Below, one piece after another: positions 15,901 through 32,872 of a stretch of DNA of 64,000 bases. The translations under genes and the position numbers were made by a program. Below the pieces are notes generated by a model. The model did no database searches. It was not told the origin of the DNA and worked only from the letters and a program-made list of their open reading frames with translations. The first letter of the stretch is position 1. Each line of letters opens with the position of its first letter. The stretch is from the NCBI GenBank assembly GCA_032622095.1, contig CP136062.1, positions 40,550,918 through 40,614,917 of the forward strand, read 5' to 3'. This stretch comes from Siphonodentalium dalli. Taxonomy: Eukaryota > Mollusca > Scaphopoda > Gadilida > Siphonodentaliidae.

Positions 15901-18900
15901 ACCACATACATCTATATGTATTCCCACCACACACATATATAGGTATCCCCACCACACACATATATAGGTATCCCCACCACATACATCTATAGGTATCCCC
16001 ACACACACATAAAGGTATACCCGCCACACACATCTATAGGTATCCCCACCACACACATATATAGGTATCCCCACCACAACATCTACAGGTATCCCCACCA
16101 CATACATATATAGGTATCCCACCACATACATCTATAGGTATCCCCGCCACACACATCTATAGGTATCCTCACCACACACATATATAGGTATCCCCACCAC
16201 ATACATATATAGCTATCCCCATCACATACATCTATAGGTATCAACGCCACATACATCTATAGGTATCCCCACCACATACATATATAGGTATTCCCGCCAC
16301 ACACATATATAGGTATCCCCACCACATACATCTATAGGTATCCCCATCACAAACATATATAGGTATCCCCACCACATACATATATAGGTATCCCCACCAC
16401 ATACATATATAGCTATCCCCACCACATACATCTATAGGTATCACCGCCACATACATCTATAGGTATCCCCACCACATACATATATAGGTATCCCCGCCAC
16501 ACACATATATAGGTATCCCCACCACACACATATATAGGTATCACCACCACACACATATATAGGTATCCCCGCCACATACATATGTAGGTATCCCCACCAC
16601 ATACATATATAGGTATCACCACCACACACATATATAGGTATCCCCACCATATACATATATAGGTATCCCCATCACATACATTTATAGGTATCCCCACCAC
16701 ACACATATATAGGTATCCCCACCACATACATATATAGGTATCCCCACCACATACATATATAGGTATCCCCACCACATACATCTATAAGTGTCCCCACCAC
16801 AAACATATATAGGTATCCCCACCACATACATCTATAGGTATCCCCACCACGCACATATATAGGTATCCCCACCACATACATATATAGGTATCCCCACCAC
16901 ATACATATATAGGTATCCCCACCACATACATATATAGGTATCCCCACCACACACATATATAGGTATCCCCACCACATACATATATAGGTATCACCACCAC
17001 ACACATATAGGTATTCCCGCCACATACATATAGGTATCCCCACCAAACACATATAGGTATCCCCACCACACACATCTATAGGTACCACCACCACATACAT
17101 ATATAGGTATCCCCAACACATACATATATAGGTATCCCCACCACATACATATATAGGTATACCCACCACATACATCTATAGGTATCACAACCGCAAACAT
17201 ATATAGGTATCCACACCACATACATATATAGGTATCCCCACCACATACATATATAGCTATCCCCACTACATACATATATAGGTATCACCGCCACATACAT
17301 CTATAGGTATCCCCACCACATACATATATAGGTATCCCCGCCACACACATATTTAGCTATCCCCACCACACTCATATATAGGTATCACCACCACACACAT
17401 AAATAGGTATCCCCGCCACATACATATGTAGGTATCCCCACCACATACATATATAGGTATCACCACCACACACATATATAGGTATCCCCACCACATACAT
17501 ATATAGGTATCCCATCACATACATATATAGGTATCCCCAACACATACATATATAGGTATCCCCACCACATACATATATAGGTATCCCCATCACATACATC
17601 TATATGTATCCCCACCACACACATATATAGGTATCCCCACCACATACATCTATAGGTATCCCCACCACGCACATATATAGGTATCCCCACCACATACATA
17701 TATAGGTATCCCCACCACATACATCTATAGGCATCCCCACCACATACATATATAGGTATCCCCACCACATACATATATACGTATCCGCACCACATACATA
17801 TATAGGTATCCCCACCACATACATATATAAGTATCCCCACCACATACATCTATAGGTATCCCCACCACATACATATATAGGTATCCCCAACACATACATC
17901 TATAGGTATCCCCACCACACACATCTATATGTATCCCCACCATACACATCTATAGGGATCCCCACCACACATATATATATAGGTATCCCCACCATACACA
18001 TCTAAATGTATCACCGCCACACACATATATAGGTAACCCCACCACATACATCTATTGGTATCCCCACCATATACATCTATAGGTATCCCCAACATACACA
18101 TCTATATGTATCACCGCCACACTCATATATAGGTATCCCCACCACACACATATATAGGTATCCCCACCACATACATATATAGGTATCACCACCACACACA
18201 TATAGGTATCCCCGCCACATACATATAGGTATCCCCACCACACACATATAGGTATCCCCACCACACACATATATAGGTATCACCACCACATACATCTATA
18301 GATATCACCACCACATACATCTATAGGTATCCCCACCACATACATCTATAGGTATCCCCGCCACACACATCTATAGGTATCCTCACCACACACATATATA
18401 GGTATCCCCACCACATACATCTATATGTATTCCCACCACACACATATATAGGTATCCCCACCACACACATATATAGGTATCCCCACCACATACATCTATA
18501 GGTATCCCCACACACACATAAAGGTATACCCGCCACACACATCTATAGGTATCCCCACCACACACATATATAGGTATCCCCACCACAACATCTACAGGTA
18601 TCCCCACCACATACATATATAGGTATCCCCACCACATACATCTATAGGTATCCCCGCCACACACATCTATAGGTATCCTCACCACACACATATATAGGTA
18701 TCCCCACCACATACATATATAGCTATCCCCATCACATACATCTATAGGTATCACCGCCACATACATCTATAGGTATCCCCACCACATACATATATAGGTA
18801 TCCCCGCCACACACATATATAGGTATCCCCACCACATACATCTATAGGTATCCCCATCACAAACATATATAGGTATCCCCACCACATACATATATAGGTA

Positions 18901-21760
18901 TCCCCACCACATACATATATAGGTATCCCCACCACATACATATATAGGTATCACCGCCAAATACATCTATAGGTATCCCCACCACATACATATATAGGTA
19001 TCCCCGCCACACACATATATGGGTATTCCCACCACACACATATATAGGTATCACCACCACACACATATATAGGTATCCCCGCCACATACATATGTAGGTA
19101 TCCCCACCACATACATATATAGGTATCACCACCACACACATATATACGTATCCCCACCACATACATATATAGGTATCCCATCACATACATATATAGGTAT
19201 CCCCACCACATACATATATAGGTATCCCCACCACATACATATATAGGTATCCCCATCACATACATCTATATGTATCCCCACCACACACATATATAGGTAT
19301 CCCCACCACATACATATATAGGTATTCCCACCACGCACATATATAGGTATCCCCACCACATACATATATAGGTATCCCCACCACATACATCTATAGGTAT
19401 CCCCACCACATACATATATAGGTATCCCCACCACATACATATATAGGTATCCCCACCACATACATATATAGGTATCCCCACCACATACATATATAGGTAT
19501 CCCCATCACATACATCTATATGTATCCCCACCACACACATATATAGGTATCCCCACCACATACATATATAGGTATCCCCACCACATACATCTATAGGTAT
19601 CCCCACCACATACATATATAGGTATCCCCACCACATACATATATAGGTATCCCCACCACATACATATATAGGTATCCCCACCACATACATATATAAGTAT
19701 CCCCACCACATACATCTATAGGTATCCCCACAACATACATATATAGGTATCCCCAACACATACATCTATAGGTATCCCCACCACACCCATCTATAGGTAT
19801 CCCCACCATACACATCTATAGGGATCCCCACCACACATATATATATATAGGTATCCCCACCATACACATCTATATGTATCACCGCCACACACATATATAG
19901 GTAACCCCACCACATACATCTATTGGTATCCCCACCATACACATCTATAGGTATCCCCACCATACACATCTATATGTATCACCGCCACACTCATATATAG
20001 GTATCCGCACCACATACATCTATAGGTATTACCACCACATACATGTATAGGTATCCCCACCACACACATATAGGTATCCTCACCACACACATATATAGGT
20101 ATCCTCACCATATACATATATAGGTATCCCCATCACATACATTTATAGGTATCCCCACCACACACATATATAGGTATCCCCACCACATACATATATAGGT
20201 ATCCCCACCACATACATATATAGGTATCCCCACCACATACATCTATAAGTGTCCCCACCACACACATATATAGGTATCCCCACCACATACATCTATAGGT
20301 ATCCCCACCACGCACATATATAGGTATCCCCACCACATGCATATATAGGTATCCCCACCACATACATATATAGGTATCCCCACCACATACATATATAGGT
20401 ATCCCCACCACACACATATATAGGTATCCCCACCACATACATATATAGGTATCACCACCACACACATATAGGTATTCCCGCCACATACATATAGGTATCC
20501 CCACCAAACACATATAGGTATCCCCACCACACACATCTATAGGTACCACCACCACATACATATATAGGTATCCCCAACACATACATATATAGGTATCCCC
20601 ACCACATACATATATAGGTATCCCCACCACATACATATATAGGTATCCCCACCACATACATCTATAGGTATCACAACCACAAACATATATAGGTATCCAC
20701 ACCACATACATATATAGGTATCCCCACCACATACATATATAGCTATCCCCACCACATACATATATAGGTATCACCGCCACATACATCTATAGGTATCCCC
20801 TCCACATACATATATAGGTATCCCCGCCACACACATATTTAGCTTTCCCCACCACACTCATATATAGGTATCACCACCACACACATAAATAGGTATCCCC
20901 GCCACATACATATGTAGGTATCCCCACCACATACATATATAGGTATCACCAACACACACATATATAGGTATCCCCACCACATACATATATAGGTATCCCA
21001 TCACAAACATATATAGGTATCCCCACCACATACATATATAGGTATCCCCACCACATACATATATAGGTATCCCGATCACATACATCTATATGTATCCCCA
21101 CCACACACATATATAGGTATCCCCACCACATACATCTATAGGTATCCCCACCACGCACATATATAGGTATCCCCACCACATATATATATAGGTATCCCCA
21201 CCACATACATCTATAGGCATCCCCACCACATACATATATAGGTATCCCCACCACATACATATATAGGTATCCGCACCACATACATATATAGGTATTCCCA
21301 CCACATACATATATAAGTATCCCCACCACATACATCTATAGGTATCCCCACCACATACATATATAGGTATCCCCAACAATTACATCTATAGGTATCCCCA
21401 CCACACACATCTATATGTATCCCCACCATACACATCTATAGGGATCCCCACCACACATATATATAGGTATCCCCACCATACACATCTATATGTATCACCG
21501 CCACACACATATATAGGTAACCCCACCACATACATCTATTGGTATCCCCACCATACACATCTATAGGTATCCCCAACATACACATCTATATGTATCACCG
21601 CCACACTCATATATAGGTATCCCCACCACATACATATATAGATATCCCCGCCACACACATATATATGTATCCCCGCCACATACATATATAGGTATCCCCG
21701 CCACATACATATATAGGTATCCCCACCACACACATCTATAAGTATTCCCACCATATACAT
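9986..21760. repeat. Higher-order repeat array with a period of about 2.51-2.53 kb
   Basis: Equivalent landmarks occur at 9,986, 12,521, 13,688, 16,222 and 18,732. The distances are 2,535, 1,167, 2,534 and 2,510 bp, so one copy (12,521-13,687) is short and hybrid, and the others are near-identical in unit order. The last copy carries about 0.95 kb of additional units between roughly 18.95 and 20.1 kb, so that equivalent landmarks move from +450 to about +1,400. A GGTACC unit marks each complete copy (near 10,846, 14,549, 17,091 and 20,543). Confidence 0.85.
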
Positions 21761-22979
21761 ATATAGGTATCACCACCACACACATATATAGGTATCCCCA
21801 CCACACACATATATAGGTATCCCCGCCACATACATATATAGGTATCACCACCACACACATATATAGGTCTCCCAACCACATACATATATAGGTATCACCA
21901 CCACGCACATATAGGTATCCCCGCCACATACGTATATGTATCCCCACCACACACATATAGGTATCCCCACCACACACATATATAGGTATCACCACCACAT
22001 ACATATATAGGTATCCCCAACACATACATATATAGGTATCACCACCACACACATATATAGGTATCCCCACCACATACATATATAGGTATCACCACCACAT
22101 ACATCTATAGGTATCCCCACCATACACATCTATATGTATCCCCACCACACACAGATCTATAGGTATCCCCACCACACACATATATAGGTATTCCCACAAT
22201 ACACATCTATAGTTATCCCCGCCACACACATATATAGGTATCCCCACCACATACATATATAGGTATCCCCACCACACACATATATAGGTATCCCCACCAC
22301 ATACATATATAGGTATCACCACCACGCACATATAGGTATCCCCGCCACATACGTATATGTATCCCCACCACACACATATAGGTATCCCCACCACACACAT
22401 ATATAGGTATCACCACCACATACATATATAGGTATCCCCAACACATACATATATAGGTATCCCCACCATATACTTATATAGGTATCCCCACCACATACAT
22501 ATATAGGTATCACCACCACATACATCTATAGGTATCCCCACCACAAACATATATAGGTATCCCCACCACATACATATATAGGTATCCCCACCACATACAT
22601 ATATAGCTATCCCCACCACATACATATATAGGTATCACCGCCACATACATCTATAGGTATCCCCACCACATACGTATATAGGTATCCCCTCCACACACAT
22701 ATATAGGTATCCCCACCACAAACATATATAGGTATCACCACCACACACATATATAGGTATCCCCGCCACATACATATTTAGGTATCCCCACCACATACAT
22801 ATATAGGTATCACCACCACACACATATATAGGTATCCCCACCATATACATATATAGGTATCCCCATCACATACATTTATAGGTATCCCCACCACACACAT
22901 ATACAGGTATCCCCACCACATACATATATAGGTATCCCCACCACATACATATATAGGTATCCCCACCACATACATCTAT

Positions 22980-24095
22980 AAGTGTCCCCGCCATACACAT
23001 ATATAGGTATCCTCACCACACACATCTATAGGTATCCCCACCACACACATATATAGGTATCGCCACCACACACATATATAGGTATCCCCACCACACACAT
23101 ATATAGGTATCCCCACCACACACATCTATATGTATCACCACCACATACATATATAGGTATCCCCACCACACACATATATAGGTATCCCCACGACATACAT
23201 ATATAGGTATCCCCACGACATACATATATAGGTATCCCCACCACACACATATAGGTATCCTCATCACACACATATATAGGTATCCTCACCACACACATAT
23301 ATAGGTATCCCCGTCACATACATATATAGGTATCACCACCACATACATCTATATATATCACCACCACATACATCTATAGGTATCCCCACCACATACATCT
23401 ATAGGTATCCCCGCCACACACATCTATAGGTATCCTCACCACACACATATATAGGTATCCCCACCACAAACATCTATATGTATTCCCACAACACACATAT
23501 ATAGGTATCCCCACCACACACATATATAGGTATCCCCACCACATACATCTATAGGTATCCCCACCACACACATATAGGTATACCCGCCACACACATCTAT
23601 AGGTATCACCACCACATACATCTATAGGTATCCCCACCACATACATCTATAGGTATCCCCGCCACACACATCTATAGGTATCCTCACCACACACATATAT
23701 AGGTATCCCCACCACATACATATATAGGTATCACCACCACACACATCTATAGGTATTACCACCACATACATCTATAGGTATCACCACCACATACATCTAT
23801 AGGTATACATACCACATACATCTATAGGTATCCCCACCACATACATATATAGGTATCACCACCACACACATCTGTAAGTATCCTCACCACACACATATAT
23901 AGGTTTCCCCACCACATACATATATAGGTATCCCCACCACACACATATATAGGTATCACCACCACAAACGTCTATATGTATCCCTACCACATACATCTAT
24001 AGGTAACCCCACCACATACATATATAGGTATCCCCACCACATACATCTATAGGTATCCCCACCACACACATATATAGGTATCAACACCACACACA
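22980..24095. repeat. Partial 2.65-kb HOR copy preceding the full tandem copies
   Basis: The variant order at 23,374-23,646 equals that at 1,930-2,202 and 28,551-28,823 (the last at an offset of 5,177 bp). The block ends with the unit cluster containing AACGTCTATATG near 23,968, which also stands just before the next two copies. It is the tail of a HOR copy whose front part has been replaced by sequence resembling the 1.45-kb type. Confidence 0.7.
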
Positions 24096-27000
24096 TATAT
24101 AGGTATCACCACCACATACATCTATAGGTATCCCCACCACATACATATATAGGTATCTCCGCCACATACATATATAGGTATCCCCACCACATACATATAT
24201 AGGTATCCCCACCACACACATATATAGGTATCCCCACCACACACATATATATGTATCCCCACCACACACATATATATAGGTATCCCCGCCACACACATAT
24301 ATAGGTATCCCCACCACATACATATATAGGTCTCCCCACCACATACATCTATAGGTATCCCCACCACACACATCTATAGGTATCCTCACCACATACATAT
24401 ATAGGTATCCCCGCCACACACATATATAGGTATCCTCACCACACACATCTATAGGTATCCCCACCACACACATATATAGGTATCGCCACCACACACATAT
24501 ATAGGTATCCCCACCACACACATCTATAGGTATCCCCACCACACACATATATAGGTATCCCCACCACACACATATATAGGTATCCCCACCACACACATCT
24601 ATAGGTATCCCCACCAAACACATATATAGGTATCCCCACCACATACATATATAGGTATCCCCACCACATACATATATAGGTATCACCACCACATACATAT
24701 ATAGGTATCCTCACCACACACATCTATAGGTATCCCACCACACACATATATAGGTATCCCCACCACACACATCTATAGGTATCCCCACCACACACATCTA
24801 TAGGTATCCCCACTACATACATATATATGTATCCCCACCACATACATATATAGGTATCCCCACCACATACATATATAGGTATCCCCACCACATACATATA
24901 TAGGTATCCCCACCACACACATATATAGGTATCCCCACCACACACATATATAGGTATCCCCACCACACACATATATATAGGTATCCCCGCCACACACATA
25001 TATAGGTATCCCCACCACATACATATATAGGTCTCCCCACCACATACATATATAGGTATCCCCACCACACACATCTATAGGTATCCCCACCACACACATA
25101 TATTGGTATCACCACCACATATATATATAGGTATCCCCGCCACACACATATATAGGTATTCACGCCACATACATATATAGGTATCCCTACCACACACATC
25201 TATAGGTATCCCCACCATATACATATATAGGTATCACCACCACACACATATATAGGTATCACCACCACACACATATATAGGTCTCACCACCACATACATC
25301 TATAGGTATCCCCACCACACCCATCTATATGTATCCCCACCACACACAGATCTATAGGTATCCCCACCAGCCACATATATAGGTATTCCCACAATACACA
25401 TCTATAGTTATCCCCGCCACACACATATATAGGTATCACCACCACATACATATATAGGTATCCCCACCACACACATATATAGGTATCCCCACCACATGCA
25501 TATATAGGTATCACCACCACATACATATATAGGTATCCCCAACACATACATATATAGGTATCCCCACCATATACTTATATAGGTATCCCCACCACATACA
25601 TATATAGGTATCCCCACCACATACATATATAGGTATCCCCACCACATACATCTATAAGTGTCTCCGCCATACACATATATAGGTATCCTCACCACACACA
25701 TCTACAGGTATCCCCACCACACACATATATAGGTATCGCCACCACACACATATATAGGTATCCCCACCACACACATATATAGGTATCCCCACCACACACA
25801 TCTATATGTATCACCACCACATACATATATAGGTATCCCCACCACACACATATATAGGTATCCCCACGACATACATATATAGGTATCCCCACCACACACA
25901 TATAGGTATCCTCATCACACACATATATAGGTATCCTCACCACACACATATATAGGTATCCCCGTCACATACATCTATAGGTATCACCACCACATACATC
26001 TATATATATCACCACCACATACATCTATAGGTATCCCCACCACACACATATATAGGTATCCCCACCACATACATCTATAGGTATCCCCACCACACACATA
26101 TAGGTATACCCGCCACACACATCTATAGGTATCACCACCACATACATCTATAGGTATCCCCACCACATACATCTATAGGTATCCCCGCCACACACATCTA
26201 TAGGTATCCTCACCACACACATATATAGGTATCCCCACCACATACATATATAGGTATCACCACCACACACATCTATAGGTATTACCACCACATACATCTA
26301 TAGGTATCACCACCACATACATCTATAGGAATACATACCACATACATCTATAGGTATCCCCACCACATACATATATAGGTATCACCACCACACACATCTG
26401 TAAGTATCCTCACCACACACATATATAGGTTTCCCCACCACATACATATATAGGTATCCCCACCACACACATATATAGGTATCACCACCACAAACGTCTA
26501 TATGTATCCCTACCACATACATCTATAGGTAACCCCACCACATACATATATAGGTATCCCCACCACATACATCTATAGGTATCCCCACCACACACATATA
26601 TAGGTATCAACACCACACACATATATAGGTATCACCACCACATACATCTATAGGTATCCCCACCACATACATATATAGGTATCTCCGCCACATACATATA
26701 TAGGTATCCCCACCACATACATATATAGGTATCCCCACCACACACATATATAGGTATCCCCACCACACACATATATATGTATCCCCACCACACACATATA
26801 TATAGGTATCCCCGCCACACACATATATAGGTATCCCCACCACATACATATATAGGTCTCCCCACCACATACATCTATAGGTATCCCCACCACACACATA
26901 TATAGGTATCCTCACCACATACATATATAGGTATCCCCGCCACACACATATATAGGTATCCTCACCACACACATCTATAGGTATCCCCACCACACACATA

Positions 27001-30000
27001 TATAGGTATCGCCACCACACACATATATAGGTATCCCCACCACACACATCTATAGGTATCCCCACCACACACATATATAGGTATCCCCACCACACACATA
27101 TATAGGTATCCCCACCACACACATCTATAGGTATCCCCACCAAACACATATATAGGTATCCCCACCACATACATATATAGGTATCCCCACCACATACATA
27201 TATAGGTATCACCACCACATACATATATAGGTATCCTCACCACACACATCTATAGGTATCCCACCACACACATATATAGGTATCCCCACCACACACATCT
27301 ATAGGTATCCCCACCACACACATCTATAGGTATCCCCACTACATACATATATATGTATCCCCACCACATACATATATAGGTATCCCCACCACATACATAT
27401 ATAGGTATCCCCACCACATACATATATAGGTATCCCCACCACACACATATATAGGTATCCCCACCACACACATACATAGGTATCCCCACCACACACATAT
27501 ATATAGGTATCCCCGCCACACACATATATAGGTATCCCCACCACATACATATATAGGTCTCCCCACCACATACATATATAGGTATCCCCACCACACACAT
27601 CTATAGGTATCCCCACCACACACATATATTGGTATCACCACCACATATATATATAGGTATCCCCGCCACACACATATATAGGTATTCCCGCCACATACAT
27701 ATATAGGTATCCCCACCACACACATCTATAGGTATCCCCACCATATACATATATAGGTATCACCACCACACACATATATAGGTATCACCACCACACACAT
27801 ATATAGGTCTCACCACCACATACATCTGTAGGTATCCCCACCACACCCATCTATATGTATCCCCACCACACACAGATCTATAGGTATCCCCACCAGCCAC
27901 ATATATAGGTATTCCCACAATACACATCTATAGTTATCCCCGCCACACACATATATAGGTATCACCACCACATACATATATAGGTATCCCCACCACACAC
28001 ATATATAGGTATCCCCACCACATACATATATAGGTATCACCACCACATACATATATAGGTATCCCCAACACATACATATATAGGTATCCCCACCATATAC
28101 TTATATAGGTATCCCCACCACATACATATATAGGTATCCCCACCACATACATATATAGGTATCCCCACCACATACATATATAAGTGTCCCCGCCATACAC
28201 ATATATAGGTATCCTCACCACACACATCTATAGGTATCCCCACCACACACATATATAGGTATCGCCACCACACACATATATAGGTATCCCCACCACACAC
28301 ATATATAGGTATCCCCACCACACACATCTATATGTATCACCACCACATACATATATAGGTATCCCCACCACACACATATATAGGTATCCCCACGACATAC
28401 ATATATAGGTATCCCCACCACACACATATAGGTATCCTCATCACACACATATATAGGTATCCTCACCACACACATATATAGGTATCCCCGTCACATACAT
28501 CTATAGGTATCACCACCACATACATCTATATATATCACCACCACATACATCTATAGGTATCCCCACCACATACATCTATAGGTATCCCCGCCACACACAT
28601 CTATAGGTATCCTCACCACACACATATATAGGTATCCCCACCACAAACATCTATATGTATTCCCACAACACACATATATAGGTATCCCCACCACACACAT
28701 ATATAGGTATCCCCACCACATACATCTATAGGTATCCCCACCACACACATATAGGTATACCCGCCACACACATCTATAGGTATCACCACCACATACATCT
28801 ATAGGTATCCCCACCACATACATCTATAGGTATCCCCGCCACACACATCTATAGGTATCCTCACCACACACATATATAGGTATCCCCACCACATACATAT
28901 ATAGGTATCACCACCACACACATCTATAGGTATTACCACCACATACATCTATAGGTATCACCACCACATACATCTATAGGTATACATACCACATACATCT
29001 ATAGGTATCCCCACCACATACATCTATAGGTATCACCACCACACACATCGGTAAGTATCCTCACCACACACATATATAGGTTTCCCCACCACATACATAT
29101 ATAGGTATCCCACCACACACATATATAGGTATCACCACCACAAACGTCTATATGTATCCCTACCACATACATCTATAGGTAACCCCACCACATACATATA
29201 TAGGTATCCCCACCACATACACCTATAGGTATCCCCACCACACACATATATAGGTATCAACACCACACACATATATAGGTATCACCACCACATACATCTA
29301 TAGGTATCCCCACCACATACATATATAGGTATCTCCGCCACATACATATATAGGTATCCCCACCACATACATATATAGGTATCCCCACCACACACATATA
29401 TAGGTATCCCCACCACACACATATATATGTATCCCCACCACACACATATATATAGGTATCCCCGCCACACACATATATAGGTATCCCCACCACATACATA
29501 TATAGGTCTCCCCACCACATACATATATATGTATCCCCACCACACACATATATAGGTATCCTCACCACATACATATATAGGTATCCCCGCCACACACATA
29601 TATAGGTATCCTCACCACACACATCTATAGGTATCCCCACCACACACATATATAGGTATCGCCACCACACACATATATAGGTATCCCCACCACACACATC
29701 TATAGGTATCCCCACCACACACATATATAGGTATCCCCACCACACACATATATAGGTATCCCCACCACACACATCTATAGGTATCCCCACCAAACACATA
29801 TATAGGTATCCCCACCACATACATATATAGGTATCCCCACCACATACATATATAGGTATCACCACCACATACATATATAGGTATCACCACCACACACATC
29901 TATAGGTATCCCACCACACACATATATAGGTATCCCCACCACACACATCTATAGGTATCCCCACCACACACATCTATAGGTATCCCCACTACATACATAT

Positions 30001-30980
30001 ATATGTATCCCCACCACATACATATATAGGTATCCCCACCACATACATATATAGGTATCCCCACCACATACATATATAGGTATCCCCACCACACACATAT
30101 ATAGGTATCCCCACCACACACATATATAGGTATCCCCACCACACACATATATATAGGTATCCCCACCACACACATATATAGGTATCCCCACCACATACAT
30201 ATATAGGTCTCCCCACCACATATATATATAGGTATCCCCACCACACACATCTATAGGTATCCCCACCACACACATATATTGGTATCACCACCACATATAT
30301 ATATAGGTATCCCCGCCACACACATATATAGGTATTCCCGCCACATACATATATAGGTATCCCCACCACACACATCTATAGGTATCCCCACCATATACAT
30401 ATATAGGTATCACCACCACACACATATATAGGTATCACCACCACACACATATATAGGTCTCACCACCACATACATCTATAGGTATCCCCACCACACCCAT
30501 CTATATGTATCCCCACCACACACAGATCTATAGGTATCCCCACCAGCCACATATATAGGTATTCCCACAATACACATCTATAGTTATCCCCGCCACACAC
30601 ATATATAGGTATTACCACCACATACATATATAGGTATCCCCACCACACACATATATAGGTATCCCCACCACATACATATATAGGTATCACCACCACATAC
30701 ATATATAGGTATCCCCAACACATACATATATAGGTATCCCCACCATATACTTATATAGGTATCCCCACCACATACATATATAGGTATCCCCAACACATAC
30801 ATATATAGGTATCCCCACCATATACTTATATAGGTATCCCCACCACATACATATATAGGTATCCCCACCACATACATCTATAGGTATCCCCATCACAAAC
30901 ATATATAGGTATCCCCACCACATACATATATAGGTATCCCCACTACATACATATATAGCTATCCCCACCACATACATCTA
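24096..30980. repeat. Tandem higher-order repeat of 2.53-2.65 kb, three copies
   Basis: Copy 1 is 24,096-26,621 (2,526 bp), copy 2 is 26,622-29,271 (2,650 bp, that is 106 times 25), and copy 3 starts at 29,272 and follows the same order to about 30,980. Landmarks keep constant offsets of 2,526 and 2,650 bp. Copy 1 lacks about five units compared with copy 2, around 25,950-26,170. Variant order differs between copies only at isolated bases, which suggests recent amplification. Confidence 0.88.
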
Positions 30981-31217
30981 TAGATATCACCGCCACATAC
31001 ATCTATAGGTATCCCCACCACATACATATATAGGTATCCCCGCCACACACATATATAGGTATCCCCACCACACACATATATAGGTATCACCACCACACAC
31101 ATATATAGGTATCCCCGCCACATACATATGTAGGTATCCCCAACACATACATATATAGGTATCACCACCACACACATATATAGGTATCCCCACCATATAC
31201 ATATATAGGTATCCCCA

Positions 31218-32872
31218 TCACATACATTTATAGGTATCCCCACCACACACATATATAGGTATCCCCACCACATACATATATAGGTATCCCCACCACATAC
31301 ATATATAGGTATCCCCACCACATACATCTATACGTGTCCCCACCACACACATATATAGGTATCCCCACCACATACATCTATAGGTATCCCCACCACGCAC
31401 ATATATAGGTATCCCCACCACATACATATATAGGTATCCCCACCACATACATATATAGGTATCCCCACCACATACATATATAGGTATCCCCACCTCACAC
31501 ATATATAGGTATCCCCACCACATACATATATAGGTATCACCACCACACATATATAGGTATTCCCGCCACATACATATAGGTATCCCCACCACACACATAT
31601 AGGTATCCCCACCACACACATATATAGGTATCACCACCACATACATATATAGGTATCCCCAACACATACATATATAGGTATCCCCACCACATACATATAT
31701 AGGTATCCCCACCACATACATATATAGGTATCCCCACCACATACATCTATAGGTATCCCCACCACAAACATATATAGGTATCCACACCACATACATATAT
31801 AGGTATCCCCACCACATACATATATAGCTATCCCCACCACATACATATATAGGTATCACCGCCACATACATCTATAGGTATCCCCACCACATACATATAT
31901 AGGTATCCCCGCCACACACATATATAGGTATTCCCACCACACACATATATAGGTATCACCACCACACACATATATAGGTATCCCCGCCACATACATATGT
32001 AGGTATCCCCACCACATACATATATAGGTATCACCACCACACACATATATACGTATCCCCACCACATACATATATAGGTATCCCATCACATACATATATA
32101 GGTATCCCCACCACATACATATATAGGTATCCCCACCACATACATATATAGGTATCCCCATCACATACATCTATATGTATCCCCACCACACACATATATA
32201 GGTATCCCCACCACATACATATATAGGTATCCCAACCACGCACATATATAGGTATCCCCACCACATACATATATAGGTATCCCCACCACATACATATATA
32301 GGTATCCCCACCACATACATATATAGGTATCCCCACCACATACATATATAGGTATCCCCACCACATACATATATAGGTATCCCCATCACATACATCTATA
32401 TGTATCCCCACCACACACATATATAGGTATCCCCACCACATACATATATAGGTATCCCCACCACATACATCTATAGGTATCCCCACCACATACATATATA
32501 GGTATCCCCACCACATACATATATAGGTATCCCCACCACACCCATCTATAGGTATCCCCACCATACACATCTATAGGGATCCCCACCACACATATATATA
32601 TATAGGTATCCCCACCATACACATCTATATGTATCACCGCCACACACATATATAGGTAACCCCACCACATACATCTATTGGTATCCCCACCATACACATC
32701 TATAGGTATCCCCACCATACACATCTATATGTATCACCGCCACACTCATATATAGGTATCCGCACCACATACATATATAGGTATTACCACCACATACATG
32801 TATAGGTATCCCCACCACACACATATAGGTATCCTCACCACACACATATATAGGTATCCTCACCACACACAT
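31218..32872. repeat. Displaced block of the 2.5-kb HOR type
   Basis: The segment 31,218-31,871 has the same unit order as 10,436-11,089, 14,138-14,791 and 20,133-20,786. The segment 31,856-32,570 follows 18,951 onward at an offset of 12,905 bp, and 32,675-32,872 follows 19,920-20,117 at 12,755 bp. This links the region directly after the 2.65-kb HOR array to the last copy of the 2.5-kb HOR array. Confidence 0.75.
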
